Origin: Nematopogon swammerdamellus
Taxonomy: Eukaryota > Arthropoda > Insecta > Lepidoptera > Adelidae
NCBI GenBank assembly: GCA_946902875.1
Contig: OX336355.1
Location: 17,207,347 to 17,271,346, forward strand
Length of the DNA stretch: 64,000 nt
Reading direction: 5' to 3'
In this document: positions 40,116 through 51,039 of the stretch, in pieces
Layout of the letters: every line of letters starts with the position of its first letter
Numbering within the stretch: the first letter of the stretch is position 1
Translations under genes and position numbers: made by a program
Notes under the pieces: model-generated
What the model saw: only the letters and a program-made list of their open reading frames with translations
Databases searched by the model: none
What the model was told of the DNA's origin: nothing

Positions 40116-40217
40116 CCTATTTAATCACATTTTAACACAACTCTTTATCACGAATTCTTCAGAAGCTACACGACTCCTTCCACACAAAGTTCCCCTTTCG
40201 TGAACTCGCAGACGACT
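40116..40217 (-). promoter_or_regulatory. possible 5' UTR and initiator of the short RhoGAP isoform
   Basis: TCAGTC at 40214-40219 (minus strand) fits the arthropod initiator, placing +1 near 40217 and a 5' UTR of about 100 nt. The surrounding 40140-40290 is free of recognised repeats, unlike its neighbours. No TATA box is evident. This is inferred only. Confidence 0.3.
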
Positions 40218-40219
40218 GA

Positions 40220-41264
40220 CTCACTTTCCGCGCAAGTGTTTCACTAAAACTTCAACACATCACGTAACTCGTTCACTGTATGAAAGCTTTAAATGTGTTA
40301 TGTTATGATATGAGTCACATTCGGACGTCTAAATTAGATGGTATGCATGCAATAACTCTGAAATTATAACAAATCGCTGGAAATTTGTGTTGAACTGTTC
40401 AGTACGTGTAGGTTTCAAATTAAATCTCATAATTTTACGTAAGTTAAAGTGAATTCAATGTCAATGAGAGAAGAGTAAGTAATAAATCTCGTAATAAAGG
40501 TCAGGTGTCTGTCCGTCTGTCTGTCTGTCTGTATGTTTGCCCGCCCGTCTATCTATTTGTCTGTCTTCCAATTTGTATTACCTCCTTAAAGGTTTGAGCC
40601 ATCTTCTTGAAACTTGTAATATTTTAGTTTAGACATTAGATTTTCGATTCCGTGAAGAATGACCGCGAATTATTACTTTTTTAATATTAGAAATACGTTA
40701 AATTCTTTTCGTTGTTTTTTTTAATAACATGAGCTATATTTAAGACAATGGTTTATAAGGAAATTATTGAAAAAAAATTATAATAAGGTAGTAGGTATGT
40801 CTTTACATATTAAGTAGACATTTTGCAATGGGAACACACTTTTCTTCTTTCAATTTCACATCATCTAAATATTTTAATATTTTTTATTTTTGTGATTTAA
40901 AATGTTTTGAAACTTTAAAACAATGCTGAATGTATTTTTAAAGTTTTCTGTAACTTTAATAATTCTACGTGCATTCCTACTTCTGAAAGAGGCACACCAA
41001 ATTTTTATGCAAAGAAATGAATTAGCACTTATTGGAAATCGATAAACGAATTATGTTTCATGCAGATCTTATTAGAACCTGATGCAAGAGATATTATTGG
41101 CTAATGGACTTTCTACTTAGAAGTTCGTATTTGAGTACCTAATTGATGAGTAATTCTTATAAAAAAAAAATTCAATCATATACCTAATATGATATGATTC
41201 TCATGACTAAATTATTGACTAGAAATTATGCAAATGTTCAAAAGATTCGATATTGAATATTAAA
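40220..41264. other. AT-rich spacer, no gene
   Basis: A (GTCT)n microsatellite lies at 40508-40540. Otherwise there is no element or exon I can support. Confidence 0.4.
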
Positions 41265-41419
41265 AAAAGATAGATAGATAGATAGAAAGAAAATGCTTTA
41301 TTATATATGTTCCAACAAACTTTAAACCACCTCTCCGCCGGCGAAACCACGCTCAGTTAGGTGCCATGCCAGCAGACTTGAAGTGCATAGGCGGACTGAT
41401 CCCTTACAGAGATTTCTTA
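41265..41419 (-). mobile_element. LINE 3' end with (TCTA)n tail and LINE-D segment
   Basis: The plus-strand (GATA)n at 41272-41290 precedes a reversed AATAAAG. Next comes GGCGAAACCACGCTCAGTTA (LINE-D 3' region) and GGCGGACTGATCCCTTACAG (LINE 3' UTR as at 34400). Confidence 0.65.
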
Positions 41420-41760
41420 GGAAACTGACACGGTTGGCTACATCACCTACAACATCCTTGATGTCAGCCCATAACACCGGGTGAACTAGGTGCCATGTCA
41501 GTGCTTCCCTTCATTTCATGTCGGCTACACTGAACTGGACGGAAAACATGAACTACTTACATAGCCGTTTCGACCGACGACGTTTCATTCAGTGCGGTGG
41601 TACCAACCCGGACGAGATAAACTCTACCACCTAGTAAGGTAAGAAGGGAAGGGACCTACAGTTTAACGTGAAATCCGAACCACGGTCAGCCTCCAACGGT
41701 CGAGCGGTCACCCATCCAAGTACTGACCGCGACCGCACCACTGAACTACCGAGGCTGACA
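41420..41760 (-). mobile_element. SINE-A with tRNA/5S head, A-tail lost
   Basis: It runs from GGAAACTGACACGGTTGGC to GACCGCACCACTGAACTACC then GAGGCTGAC. The 5S part is shortened. Confidence 0.9.
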
Positions 41761-42621
41761 TTATAAGATCCAACATCTGCTATCTGTCTGTATGTATGTG
41801 TATTGTATACTACAATGTGGTATGAAAATTTTATATTATTGACCATCGATGTTATTGACATGATTTGATACGATATGTATCAACAATTTCTGACAAAGGC
41901 TCTAGACATCTGATTTAATTTTTACTTTTAATTTGGTTTTATGTGGTCAGTGTTATCAAGCTTAAGTTAATGTTATTCTAGCTCTCAAACTGTATTTTAA
42001 CACTGTAAGAGGTGTCTATTGTGTAGCTAGTCACAATGTATTGTAATCAAAGACGTTAAAAATCCGCAGTCGGAAAAAAATCTACCCATTAGGTTAGCAT
42101 TCGTGTGAAATGTCTTTAACGCGAGCGGAGCCGTGGGCGTAGCCAGTCGATTATAATTTATAAATCAGAAATGCGTAAGGAAGTCTGTACTTTTAACACT
42201 TACACTTCGCAACTAATTTTCAGTATGTAAACAATTATGCAATCCACACAGAAACATCAGTCCACAAATTATTACACTAACTTATTACTTAGTATATCAC
42301 AATGACAACATTTTAACACAATGACAACATCTAACGCTTCAAAACGCGCCAACAATAACGGCACGTCGTCGTCGTGCGTCCGCGCCTCGCACCGGCCCGA
42401 GGCGCAATAGAACGCGACCTGTTTATGTGCGCGCGCGCAGAAAACTCGATCTCCACCGTTTCCACGATTTCCACCGCTCGAGTGACTGAAATCACAACCA
42501 AAACACTTGGGGCAAGCGCGAGAACTGAGATTAGGGTTCCGTCTTATCTTTGTGTAGGTATACGCGTGGGGATTCGTGCGAAATCCATACTATCAATGAT
42601 ATAATGCAATATATAGGTATA
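41761..42621. other. spacer, no gene
   Basis: A GC-rich patch at 42355-42440 (CACGTCGTCGTCGTGCGTCC) is the only notable feature. The ATTAGGGTTCCGT motif is at 42531. Confidence 0.35.
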
Positions 42622-42932
42622 TTATTTTTTTTTTTACGGAAACTGACACGGTTGGCAACATCCTCTACAACATCCGTGATGACAGCCTATTGGTGAACTA
42701 GGTGCCATGTCAGTGCTTCCCTTCGGTCATGCCGACTACACTGAACTGGATGGAAAATTTGCCTATTTATACAGAGTCATATTAGGTGCAAAGGGGGACT
42801 TGTCCCTTAAATATATTATTTCCAGTGAACCTTTTTTCCAGTCCCGGGAGTGGATGGATGAGAAGAGCGGAAGACCGCGTGTGGTGGCGTGCCTTGGGAG
42901 AGGCCTATGTCCAGCAGTGGACCGATACAGGC

Positions 42933-42966
<34 letters not shown>
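42622..42966. mobile_element. SINE-A fragment (-) and RTE-type 3' end (+)
   Basis: Positions 42630-42765 are the SINE-A 3' part in reverse. Positions 42858-42935 read WWRALGEAYVQQWTDTG on the plus strand, an RTE-type C-terminus, followed by a (GAT)n tail at 42935-42965. Confidence 0.75.
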
Positions 42967-42967
<1 letters not shown>

Positions 42968-43219
42968 CTTTTTGAGACGTGTATTTATATAAAGTATGTA
43001 AGTAAGTAGTAGCAAGAAGAGGGACAGAGAAATATAAAGAGAGAGAGAGACAGAAAAATATATATAAGTTGAATATCTACCCCGTACATCTACCACATCT
43101 ACCCTCTCTCCCAAGGTGATCTTGGGTGGGGATGATGAAGATTGTCCAGCCAACGATGGCTGAGGTTCCAAAACACTTGGACGAGGATTTATGATATACG
43201 TATATAGAGTTTGGATCTA

Positions 43220-43530
43220 CACACCACACGCTGTATCCCGACAATCGGGGTAAGCAGAGTAATCGGTGTTGAGCTGCAAGTACACTGGTAAATTACAGCA
43301 CAACCACCACGTTTAGCAAAGTATTCGGACAAGATAACCTATTAGGCAGAAAGTAAGGCGCGAAGGCCCACCTGATGCATGACTAGGTGCAAAGACCGCG
43401 CCAAGGTGAGAGGTGGCGAGCCTGTCGCCCTTATGCACTGCATCTTGTCCTCAACCCTTAGTCGCCTTTTACGACATGCACGGGGAGAGATGCAGTGGGA
43501 CAATTCTTATTAAGTACCGACCCCACACAG
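43220..43530 (-). mobile_element. SINE-C, full length, reverse
   Basis: The copy runs from CACCACACGCTGTATCCCGA to AGTACCGACCCCACACAG. It lies directly downstream (in its own sense) of the SINE-A poly-A at 43531, forming a head-to-tail pair. Confidence 0.9.
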
Positions 43531-43929
43531 TTTTTTTTTTTCTTTTTTTATGGAAACTGACACGGTTGGTTACATCACCTACAACATCCGTGATGTCAGC
43601 CCGTAACAACGGGTGAACTAGGTGCCATGTCAGTGCTTCCCTTCGGTCGTGCCGGCTACACTGAACTGGACGGAAAGCACAAACTATTTACATAGCCGTT
43701 GCGACCGACCTTTCATTCAGTGCGGTTGTAAGTACCATCCCTGGCGGGTTAACCCCTACCACTTAGTAAGGTAAGAAGGGAAGGGACCTACAGTTTTACA
43801 TGGAATCCGAACCACGGTCAGCCTCCAACGGTCGAGCGGTAACCCATCCAAGTACTGACCGCGCCCAGCGTTGCTTAACAATCAATAGCGACAGTCAACT
43901 GTCTGCACCACTGAGCTATCAAGGCTGAC
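43531..43929 (-). mobile_element. SINE-A, full length with tRNA/5S head
   Basis: A T-rich tail, a complete core, then AACCCATCCAAGTACTGACC, GCGCCCAGCGTTGCTTAACA and CACCACTGAGCTATCAAGGC. It is one of the best copies of the chimeric head. Confidence 0.93.
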
Positions 43930-44189
43930 GTCTGGATCTCAATCTGCCAATAGTATGTACGTACACCGTACGAGCACTGGCTTCTTAATCTCCACAGCAC
44001 GTCACCGATAACGTCATCGTACCTGCGCGCGCGCCTCAAACTGTGAGAATCCTTCCACATACGTACATAGTAAACATCCCACCCACGACACCCACGTGAC
44101 GTCGCGTCAACGCCGGACCGTCTTCGGTTTTATAGTAAGTTCAGGCCAGAGGTCAGTGTTAAGTATTGACTTACATAATAATAAAGTTA

Positions 44190-44612
44190 AAAAAAAATCT
44201 ATACTACTAATAATAAATCTGTAAGGGATGGTCATGGAGTAAGTTACTTTGTTTTATGAGATACTGCGTTTGTAGACTCTTGTGTGTATGATACTAAAAC
44301 TAAATTGATGATTTTTAGAAATCTTTTCTGTATGTATGTATGTGTGTATGTATGTTCCTCCATACCTCATTAACTCTTAAACTGATCATCCGAATTCTAT
44401 GAAACATAGTACAAGCACATTTGATTATACGGGACACAGGATAGGGTACTACAATTCAGTTCCGGTTACGCTAAGATGTGACTCTCATACAAACCGAATT
44501 GTTCCGCCCGCCGAAATAAAGGTATGTAGGTACCTACTACGGTAGCGGGCTTCCTTACTTTCTTCTTTTTAAATACGAATTTCACGCGAGCGAAGCTGCG
44601 GGAAAGGGCCGG
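44190..44612 (-). mobile_element. helitron-like repeat J, reverse copy
   Basis: On the plus strand it runs from TCTATACTACTAATAATAAA to ACGAATTTCACGCGAGCGAA and GCTGCGGG. It matches 60826-61378 in reverse. TC start and GCGAAGC.GCGGG end are helitron-like, though the terminal CTAG is degraded here. Confidence 0.7.
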
Positions 44613-44729
44613 TAAATAAATAAAAAACAACTCGTTTATGGAATATGAAAGTTGTTTATCGTTGTTGTTGATTGGTTTGTAATTGACACTTTTAGTAATA
44701 AACTAAACATTTTAAGATTCCATACCTGT

Positions 44730-44850
44730 ATTGGGAGTCTGTTACTAAGCATGGCATTAGCCACCCCCGCATAAGATCTAATGCCCATGGGCGTCGTTAG
44801 ACACCTTATGGGTGGCACGGCGCCACATGTTGCGCTTTCAATAAAAAAAT
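44730..44850 (+). mobile_element. LINE-F 3' end
   Basis: GCATGGCATTAGCCACCCCC, ATGCCCATGGGCGTCGTTAG, ACATGTTGCGCTTTC and AATAAAAAAATAAAA. The same terminus occurs at 11428, 38975, 61552, 61853 and 62898. Confidence 0.7.
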
Positions 44851-44860
44851 AAAATAAATA

Positions 44861-45027
44861 AAGGCACGAAGACCCACCTGCTGAATTGAACTCGGTGCCA
44901 AAGTGAGAGGTGGCTAGCCTGTCGCCCTTTAGCGAGAAATCTTGTCCCTATCCCTTAGTCGCCTTTTACGACATGCACGGGTGGAGATGCAATGGGGCTA
45001 TTCTTTAAAGTACCGGCCCACATGGTT
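44861..45027 (-). mobile_element. SINE-C 5' half, reverse
   Basis: GGCACGAAGACCCACCTGCT through CCCTTAGTCGCCTTTTACGA to TTTAAAGTACCGGCCCACAT. The 3' half is missing. Confidence 0.85.
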
Positions 45028-46059
45028 CTACATGTCAGGGTTGTTGCTAATGCACATTTTTTTCACATCAGCTGATGCTGATTTTAATTATTTTCTTTAA
45101 AAAAAGGGAAAAATACTGAACTATATGAATATTATGAATTTATATCCAAAGTTTTGGTTAGTATTGAAATAAAAGATTGTGTTTTAATAATTTTGTGACA
45201 TTTAATTAAAAAAAAAAGAATCAATCTGATACTAGTACCAGTTTATTAATTATCTTAGCAATTAAATTATTAGTATTGGATGGAACCACAGAGAATGAAA
45301 TGCGCGCGCCCGCCCCTACTAGAGGCGCCCTGAGCGTGATTTCTCTACAACGCCGTTGAAACCTGTGGGCGTGGCCTATGACTTACATATGTGTGTTGTG
45401 CGTGTGCATTTGTTTTGTGCGTGTGCCTAACTTGCTCCTCTTTGTGTGTAGTGTCGATACTAGCACACACACACACATACGAAGCGCTAGCAGCTCAGCG
45501 TACGGTTATTGGGTTTCAAATATCATCGCTTAGGGCGCCTCGCGGGCGGTCGGTATTTGATGCTCTGTGGATGGAACTTTGTAACTATTTGGAACTGTAT
45601 GTGGTACTTTTTCCGATTCAGCTCCGCCCCTCCGCGGTCATGTCACGACTCGAACATCAGCATTAATAATCAGTATCGATCAATGCGGATGCTGATGCGA
45701 TGCTGATGTTGAAAATGATGCTGAAGTTCCGGGGATGCTGATGCTGATGTTCGCAACAACCTTGCTCCATATCCGGTATAATATGTATCAATATGTATAA
45801 TATTAATAATACGATCTCTCAAAATTGGCATCCTCTGGTGAAGTTTTTTATCAATGAAGTATGTTTACACGCCCCGGACGTGTTGTTCGAGCCCGGATAT
45901 CTGTGAGATAAGCGAGCGAGTTCAAACAATCATATTTTTATACTATATTTTAGTCATGTTACTTCGTCTGTCGTATTCACGGCCAAATAGCGGACTTTTT
46001 ACACAGACTACTTAATAGTTACTTCGTAACAGATAAATCACTCCATAGAAAATGTTCCT
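45028..46059. other. spacer, no gene
   Basis: Positions 45655-45755 hold an imperfect GATGCT/GATGTT run. GT-rich segments are at 45390-45480. No exon is supported. Confidence 0.4.
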
Positions 46060-46296
46060 ACCTTCGGGCTTTAATAGCCTACTGGTTCACGCCACCAATC
46101 GCTGCGTGCGAAAATGTACCTTAACGATCGAGTGTAAAGTGGTTATTGCTTTGCAGCTGCGCGCAGTTGCGTGGGCGAGCGTCTATGTATACTTCGCGCG
46201 GCTGACTAATTTCCATTGAAATAGACCGCCGGCGGCCCGTCGGGCGGTAGGTAGTTAGCGCGCGCAAGTACATAGAGTGCGTGAGGCCTGCTTTTT
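46060..46296. repeat. GC-rich repeat shared with 62205-62316
   Basis: Positions 46171-46296 (GTCTATGTATACTTCGCGCG.., CCGCCGGCGGCCCGTCGGGC, GTGCGTGAGGCCTG) are the reverse complement of 62205-62316. The other copy continues to a CTAATCACGAG end like the MITE at 2912. Confidence 0.65.
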
Positions 46297-46431
46297 ATGA
46301 ATATTTTTAGGCCACGCCCAATGATGTTTTAATTTAAAGTAAGTATAGATTCAGCGTTCTATACAATATTGGAGGAGAATTTGGTATTCAATAGAAAACA
46401 TTGCCATCTAGCGGTAAACTAATGCAACGCT

Positions 46432-46705
46432 ACCCGTGCATGTCGCAAAAGGCGACAAAGGGATATGACTCCCTTATATTACTAGGTGGTAGGGTTTAAC
46501 CCGCCCGGGTTGGTACCACCGCACTGAATGAAAGGTCGGTCGAAACGGCTATGTAAATAGTTTGTGTTTTCCGTCCAGTTCAGTGTAGCCGGCACGACCG
46601 AAGGGAAGCACTGGCGTGGCACCAAGTTCACCCGGTGTTATGGGCTGACATCACGGATGTTGTAGGTGATGTAGCTATCCGTGTCAGTTTCCATTAAAAA
46701 AAAAA
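46432..46705 (+). mobile_element. SINE-C-headed SINE-A, head truncated
   Basis: CCCGTGCATGTCGCAAAAGG then AAGGGATATGACTCCCTTAT and a complete core with poly-A. Confidence 0.9.
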
Positions 46706-46795
46706 CGCTTTGTGCAGTAGTATGCTGGGCAAGGACCGCGCTGTTGAAGTGAAGGACAACTAGAGTATGTATATTACCAACGAACGTTCGGCGAA

Positions 46796-47143
46796 CAGGG
46801 TTGCCAGATGTCCGGTTTTGGACCGGACAGTCCGGTTTTTGAGGTCCGGTCTCCAAAATAATGAAAAACCGGACGCCAAAAAGTCCGGTTTTTCTTCATA
46901 TAACGCAAATATTTACTTATTCAGAACATTTTAATACTAATATTACTGTGTTCTTCTTCATTTCTCAGTTCGCAATCAATTCAACCCTTTTATGTATACT
47001 CTATCTCCCATCTATTTTCAAAAGTAAATGTCATGAAACATTTGGTACATAAAATCAACTTTAATTTTGTAAGTACCTGAAAAGTCCAAGGCCCTTTGAT
47101 GAAAAATGTCCGGTTTTTTCAACTGAACCATCTGGCAACCCTG
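46796..47143. mobile_element. 348-bp hAT-type MITE with perfect 8-bp target duplication
   Basis: Both ends carry the 15-bp inverted repeat CAGGGTTGCCAGATG. They are flanked by the direct repeat TCGGCGAA at 46788-46795 and 47144-47151. An 8-bp duplication with CAGGG termini is diagnostic of the hAT superfamily. Subterminal GTCCGGTTTT motifs repeat in both orientations. It has no transposase, so an autonomous hAT elsewhere would be needed. A degenerate relative is at 6687-7288. Confidence 0.95.
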
Positions 47144-47367
47144 TCGGCGAACGGTCGTCGGCCAATTACCGATTACCGATTACCCGTCTTCCGGTACGAT
47201 TTTTACAGTGTCGCCAGGGGCACGTAGACATTATCCGGCATCTGGGGGCACGGCAGTGCCCCCGCCAAGTCGAGCAAACACGGCCGTACCATCCTTTTCT
47301 CGAACCAACTCAGGGTACTTTTGGCCTCCTTGTATATTTGTTGTGGATAGAGATAAACACCTGAATT

Positions 47368-47656
47368 TTTTTTTATGTAATCCGGTATGGGTGGCTGAGT
47401 CGGAGGGGCCAAAGCGCATGCTCCGACCAGCCAGTATCACCTCCGAGAAGGTAGGTGCCATACCGGAGGCTTCCCTGGATTGCTGGCTATACTGGACTAG
47501 AGGAGAACACAAGCGAGGCTTTTATGCGGCCATCTTACATCCAGTACGGTGGTAGCAACCCAGTCGGCAGCAATTTGAGCCTACCACCTAGTAAGGGGTA
47601 AGGGAAGGGACCTACAGTTTTACACCGGTTCCCAAGGGTGAAGCAGCAGCAGAAAG
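47368..47656 (-). mobile_element. SINE-B, reverse, lacking the tRNA head
   Basis: Poly-T, then ATGTAATCCGGTATGGGTGG, CTGAGTCGGAGGGGCCAAAG, core, and CCTACAGTTTTACACCGGTT at the 5' side. Confidence 0.9.
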
Positions 47657-47770
47657 GTGAGTTACCAAGAGTACTTACCAAACCTAGCTATACCCAATTA
47701 TAAGTTTGTACTTATTATAGTTTGCGAGATATCGCCAGTCAAGTTCCGATTTTTACTGAATCATTCAACT

Positions 47771-48104
47771 ATCATCAAAAATCTAAACTTCCAGCAGACC
47801 TACAAACTTGAAATTTTAGGATTCAGATAATGTTTAGCCCACAAAGAAAGGAAAAACTGAAACATCCTAAAATTGAGGCCCCCTTTTTTTGTTGGGTAAA
47901 CTTACCTTTCCTCCATACAAAGATGACAAATTCACCGATCATCAAAAATCTAAGGTACTTCCAGCAGACCTACAGACTTGAAATTTTGGATTCAGATAAT
48001 GTTTAGCCCACAACGAAAGGAAAAACTGAAACATCCTTAAATTGAGGCCCCCTTTTTTTGTTGGGTAAACTTACCTTTCCATACAAATTCTATGACAAAT
48101 AATT
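47771..48104 (+). repeat. 167-bp tandem duplication
   Basis: Units start at 47771 and 47938 (ATCATCAAAAATCTAA..) and include GATTCAGATAATGTTTAGCC and GTTGGGTAAACTTACCTTTC. They are about 95% alike by eye. Confidence 0.9.
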
Positions 48105-48124
48105 TTGTCAGTTGCATAAGTACA

Positions 48125-48420
48125 CATACACATACACACCACACGCCGTATCCCGACAATCGGGGTAAGCAGAGTAATCGGTTTTGTGTTACAATTATTC
48201 TGGTAAATTACAGCACAACACCGAACATCACGTTTATAGCACTTTTTATAGACTTACTGTCTGCGAGAAGGTTTATCGTCTTCTTGAACGCAGCTCGGCC
48301 TGCGGCCTCGCCCTTTGGCACTTACTTTCTTCGAGAAGGTTTATGGTCTTCCTGAACGCAGCTCGGCCTTCGGCCTAGCCCTTAGTTACTTACTTTCTTC
48401 GAGAAGGTTTATCTCCACGC
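48125..48420 (-). repeat. SINE-C 3' fragment and two helitron-array units
   Basis: Positions 48125-48240 are SINE-C 3' sequence in reverse. Positions 48253-48415 carry two units of CGCAGCTCGGCCTKCGGCCT.. and ACTTTCTTCGAGAAGGTTTA, the same as the arrays in the helitrons at 52959 and 56489. No helitron ends are seen here. Confidence 0.8.
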
Positions 48421-48774
48421 AGTCGGGTAAAAAGATACACTTAGACACTTATGACTTCGCGAGTTCGAAAATTTTGGTAAAATTAGAAAGTCGTCAGTGT
48501 CTGTGTCTGCCCTTCAGCAGCGCAGCGGAATTCCCGAGGTAACGGACCAGAAAAAAAAGCCGCATGTGATCCATATTAAGTGCGATACATTTATCAAGAT
48601 ATCAACGAACACGCGGTTTCGCGAACATATACACGCAAATTATCTCACATTTATCTTCAGTTTGATGAATGGGACCCTGAGGCGAGAAAAACTTGCCAAG
48701 ATACCTGTGCCAATAAAGATGGCAACCAAATGGGGTCGCTGATGTCCAATTTCGCTTCTCACGCTACACCTTTT

Positions 48775-49086
48775 GTACCGTGTGGGGCCGGTACTTTAAA
48801 AGAATAGCCCCACTGCATCTCTCCCCGTGTATGTCGTAAAAGGCGACTAAGGGATATGACTCCCTTCTTATATTACTAGGTGGTAGGGTTTAACCCGCCC
48901 TGGTTGGTACCACCGCACTGAATGGATGGTCGGTGGAAACGGCTATGTAAATAGTTTGTGTTTTCCGTCCAGTTCAGTGTAGCTGGCACGACCGAAAGGA
49001 AGCACCTAGCTCACCCGGTGTTATGGGCGGACATCACGGATGTTGTAGGTGATGTAGCCAACCGTGTCCGTTTCCATAAAAAAAAT
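48775..49086 (+). mobile_element. SINE-C-headed SINE-A, complete
   Basis: GTACCGTGTGGGGCCGGTAC..AAGGGATATGACTCCC fused to the core, ending CCGTTTCCATAAAAAAAA. A small deletion lies in the core near 49005. Confidence 0.92.
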
Positions 49087-49104
49087 ACTTTCTCACTCAT
49101 ACAT

Positions 49105-49290
49105 TTTTTATTGTTGTTAATGTAATCTGGTGTGGATGGCTGAGTCACAGGTGCCCGAGACCATCCTCCCACCAGCCTATACCCGGGCGGGTTGAACCCT
49201 ACCACGCCTAGTAAGGTAAGAAGGGAAGGGACCTACAGTTTTAAGTGGAATCCGAACCACGGTCAGCCTCCAACGGTCGATGATGAACGG
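49105..49290 (-). mobile_element. chimeric SINE: SINE-A front, SINE-B back
   Basis: On the minus strand the SINE-A head (TGACCGTGGTTCGGATTCCA) and core start (TAAAACTGTAGGTCCC.., AACCCGCCCGGGT) pass directly into a SINE-B-type 3' end (GGCTGGT.., GACTCAGCCATCCACACCAG, ATTACAT). The joint is at about 49180. Confidence 0.7.
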
Positions 49291-50040
49291 GGATGAGTCA
49301 CTGTCAATACTGATCGACCAGATTATAACACGTTTATCTTCTAGCCCATCGACATGACATCTTCATTGGCACGGCCAGCAGACAGGGTGGGCCGGAACAG
49401 CTGTGCGTTGAGTAAAGAACCTCGTGCAACAGTGGGCCCCGGAACCGGCGAGCGGGCGGCAACTCGTGAGCTCGACTTTAAACCAATATCGAAAGCACTC
49501 CACATTCTCTGCGAGACTGCGAGAGTACCAACTAGTACGGCATCGTTCCCTGTTATAAGTCCAACCTAAGTGTTTTAAGTGTAACGGCAGATTTCACTAC
49601 CCTCAGCTAGAATTTAGCTGAAGACAGTGAAATCTGCACAAGAACGCACTAAACTATTGTCAAATGTATTTTTTGCAAATGGCAAATGCCACGGTTTGCT
49701 ACATGTATGTATATGTATGTATATATTGTTTATTGAACACCAATTTATAAATATTAGGCACAATAGGCGAACTTAATGCCATCAGGCATTCTATTCTAAC
49801 AAACCTTTGGGATATGGGAGAAGTATATGCAGGCGATCACGAATAGTTTGTAGCAGCAGTAAAGCAATATGATAAACTACAAACGAATACTACATAAATA
49901 TTTTAATACGAATATATATGTATATAATGGATGGACATGATTATGTACATGAATCAGTGGTACTGTTGTTCAACACCATCAACTGAATGACAAGAGAGAG
50001 ATAAGAGAGGAGTAAGGATAAGTATGAGATAAAAGATAAA
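49291..50040. other. spacer with a LINE 3' remnant, no gene
   Basis: A 71-codon frame at 49354-49569 has no recognisable motif. Positions 49725-49850 (TTTATTGAACACC.., AACAAACCTTTGGGATATGG) match 15033-15140, a LINE 3' end in reverse. TATG-type microsatellites are at 49700-49735. Confidence 0.45.
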
Positions 50041-50670
50041 AGATGTTTATTTGTATAATTTTTTTACATTGTACATGTTTAGTATCAACTCCTACCCTCT
50101 GCACTAGCGTGAGCTGCCTCGCAGGGGGCAGTATGCAATATAAATGTATTTACTTCAGTAAGGATTGGAAAATATGGTTCTTTATCCTGAATACATTCAT
50201 AGACGTAGTGGAGCGTAAATGCACGGGCAGATTATTCCAGAGGCGAGCTGTTTGTTCTGTGAAAGAGTCCGTGTAGTACGAACTTGAGTGGGCCGGTATT
50301 GCCAAGAGTAAGTTGTCAGCAGATCTTAAAGCCAGACCATGAGAAGAAAGAAATTCAAATATTTGGGAGCAGCAGGGTCATTAAGTGTGCGGAAGAGAAG
50401 AGAGAGGGCGTAAGAGTTCCATCGACTACGAACATCGAGCCACTGAAGGCGAGCTCGATATTCAGAAATGTGGTCATTTGTGCAATCCGAAAATATAACG
50501 AATGCACAAGTTGAGAATACGGTGGAGTTTGTTGAGGAGATCCTCATTTAGGTCAAGATAACACACATCGGCATAATCCAGAATTGGCAATAAGAGAGAT
50601 TGAGCGAACATAATTTTCGCGCCAGTGGGAATGAGGTTTTGCAAACGATCTAAGGCCACCATTGTAGGAC
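50041..50670 (-). pseudogene. Jockey-like LINE post-RT region and 3' end
   Basis: The minus-strand frame 50662-50474 reads LDRLQNLIPTGAKIMFAQSL, LLPILDYADVCYLDLNEDLL, LHRILNLCIRYIFGL. After a frameshift near 50530 it continues as DHISEYRARLQWLDVRSRW. This order is the segment after the RT palm in Jockey-type elements. At least one frameshift is present, and the RT core is absent. Confidence 0.85.
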
Positions 50671-50676
50671 GTGCTT

Positions 50677-50800
50677 ACTGACACGGTTACTTCAACGGTC
50701 GTCGTCTCTTCGGCTAACGTGCCCAGCCCACCGCCACTTGAGCCTCCCGGTGTCCAATATCGACTATTTTGGTGCGTCGGCGGATTGCCTCGTTACGCAC
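50677..50800 (-). pseudogene. RTE-b LINE fragment
   Basis: CGGTTACTTCAACGGTCGTC, GCTAACGTGCCCAGCCCACC and TGGTGCGTCGGCGGATTGCC correspond, in reverse, to the SRRDDDRW..KVVDI-type coding at 55800-55950. Confidence 0.8.
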
Positions 50801-51039
50801 CACATCACACTGATACAATTCAAGCGAAATGTTGTTTTACTAATTCCAAAAGCATCTGCTGAATACAAACGGTAACTGCTATATAAACGCAGTATACCTC
50901 CCGTGGAACCGGCCGCGCCGCTTCATCTGCATACTGTAGTTACAACAGAATGTCGCTGATAATAATTTTAATCACTTTATTGCGCAACCTGTATAATTGC
51001 GCACGCTACTTCGATCTGTAGAGCGGCCGTCTTTGCTGG

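Noticed and set aside
42707..43171. 100- and 88-codon frames with Met/His runs
   Set aside because: The runs come from a (GAT)n LINE tail and the rest is SINE-A and RTE debris.
45391..45706. 91- and 65-codon overlapping frames
   Set aside because: GT-rich and CA-rich microsatellites make up the start, and there is no coding signal.
49354..49569. 71-codon open frame
   Set aside because: It has normal complexity but no recognisable domain, splice structure or neighbour to support it.
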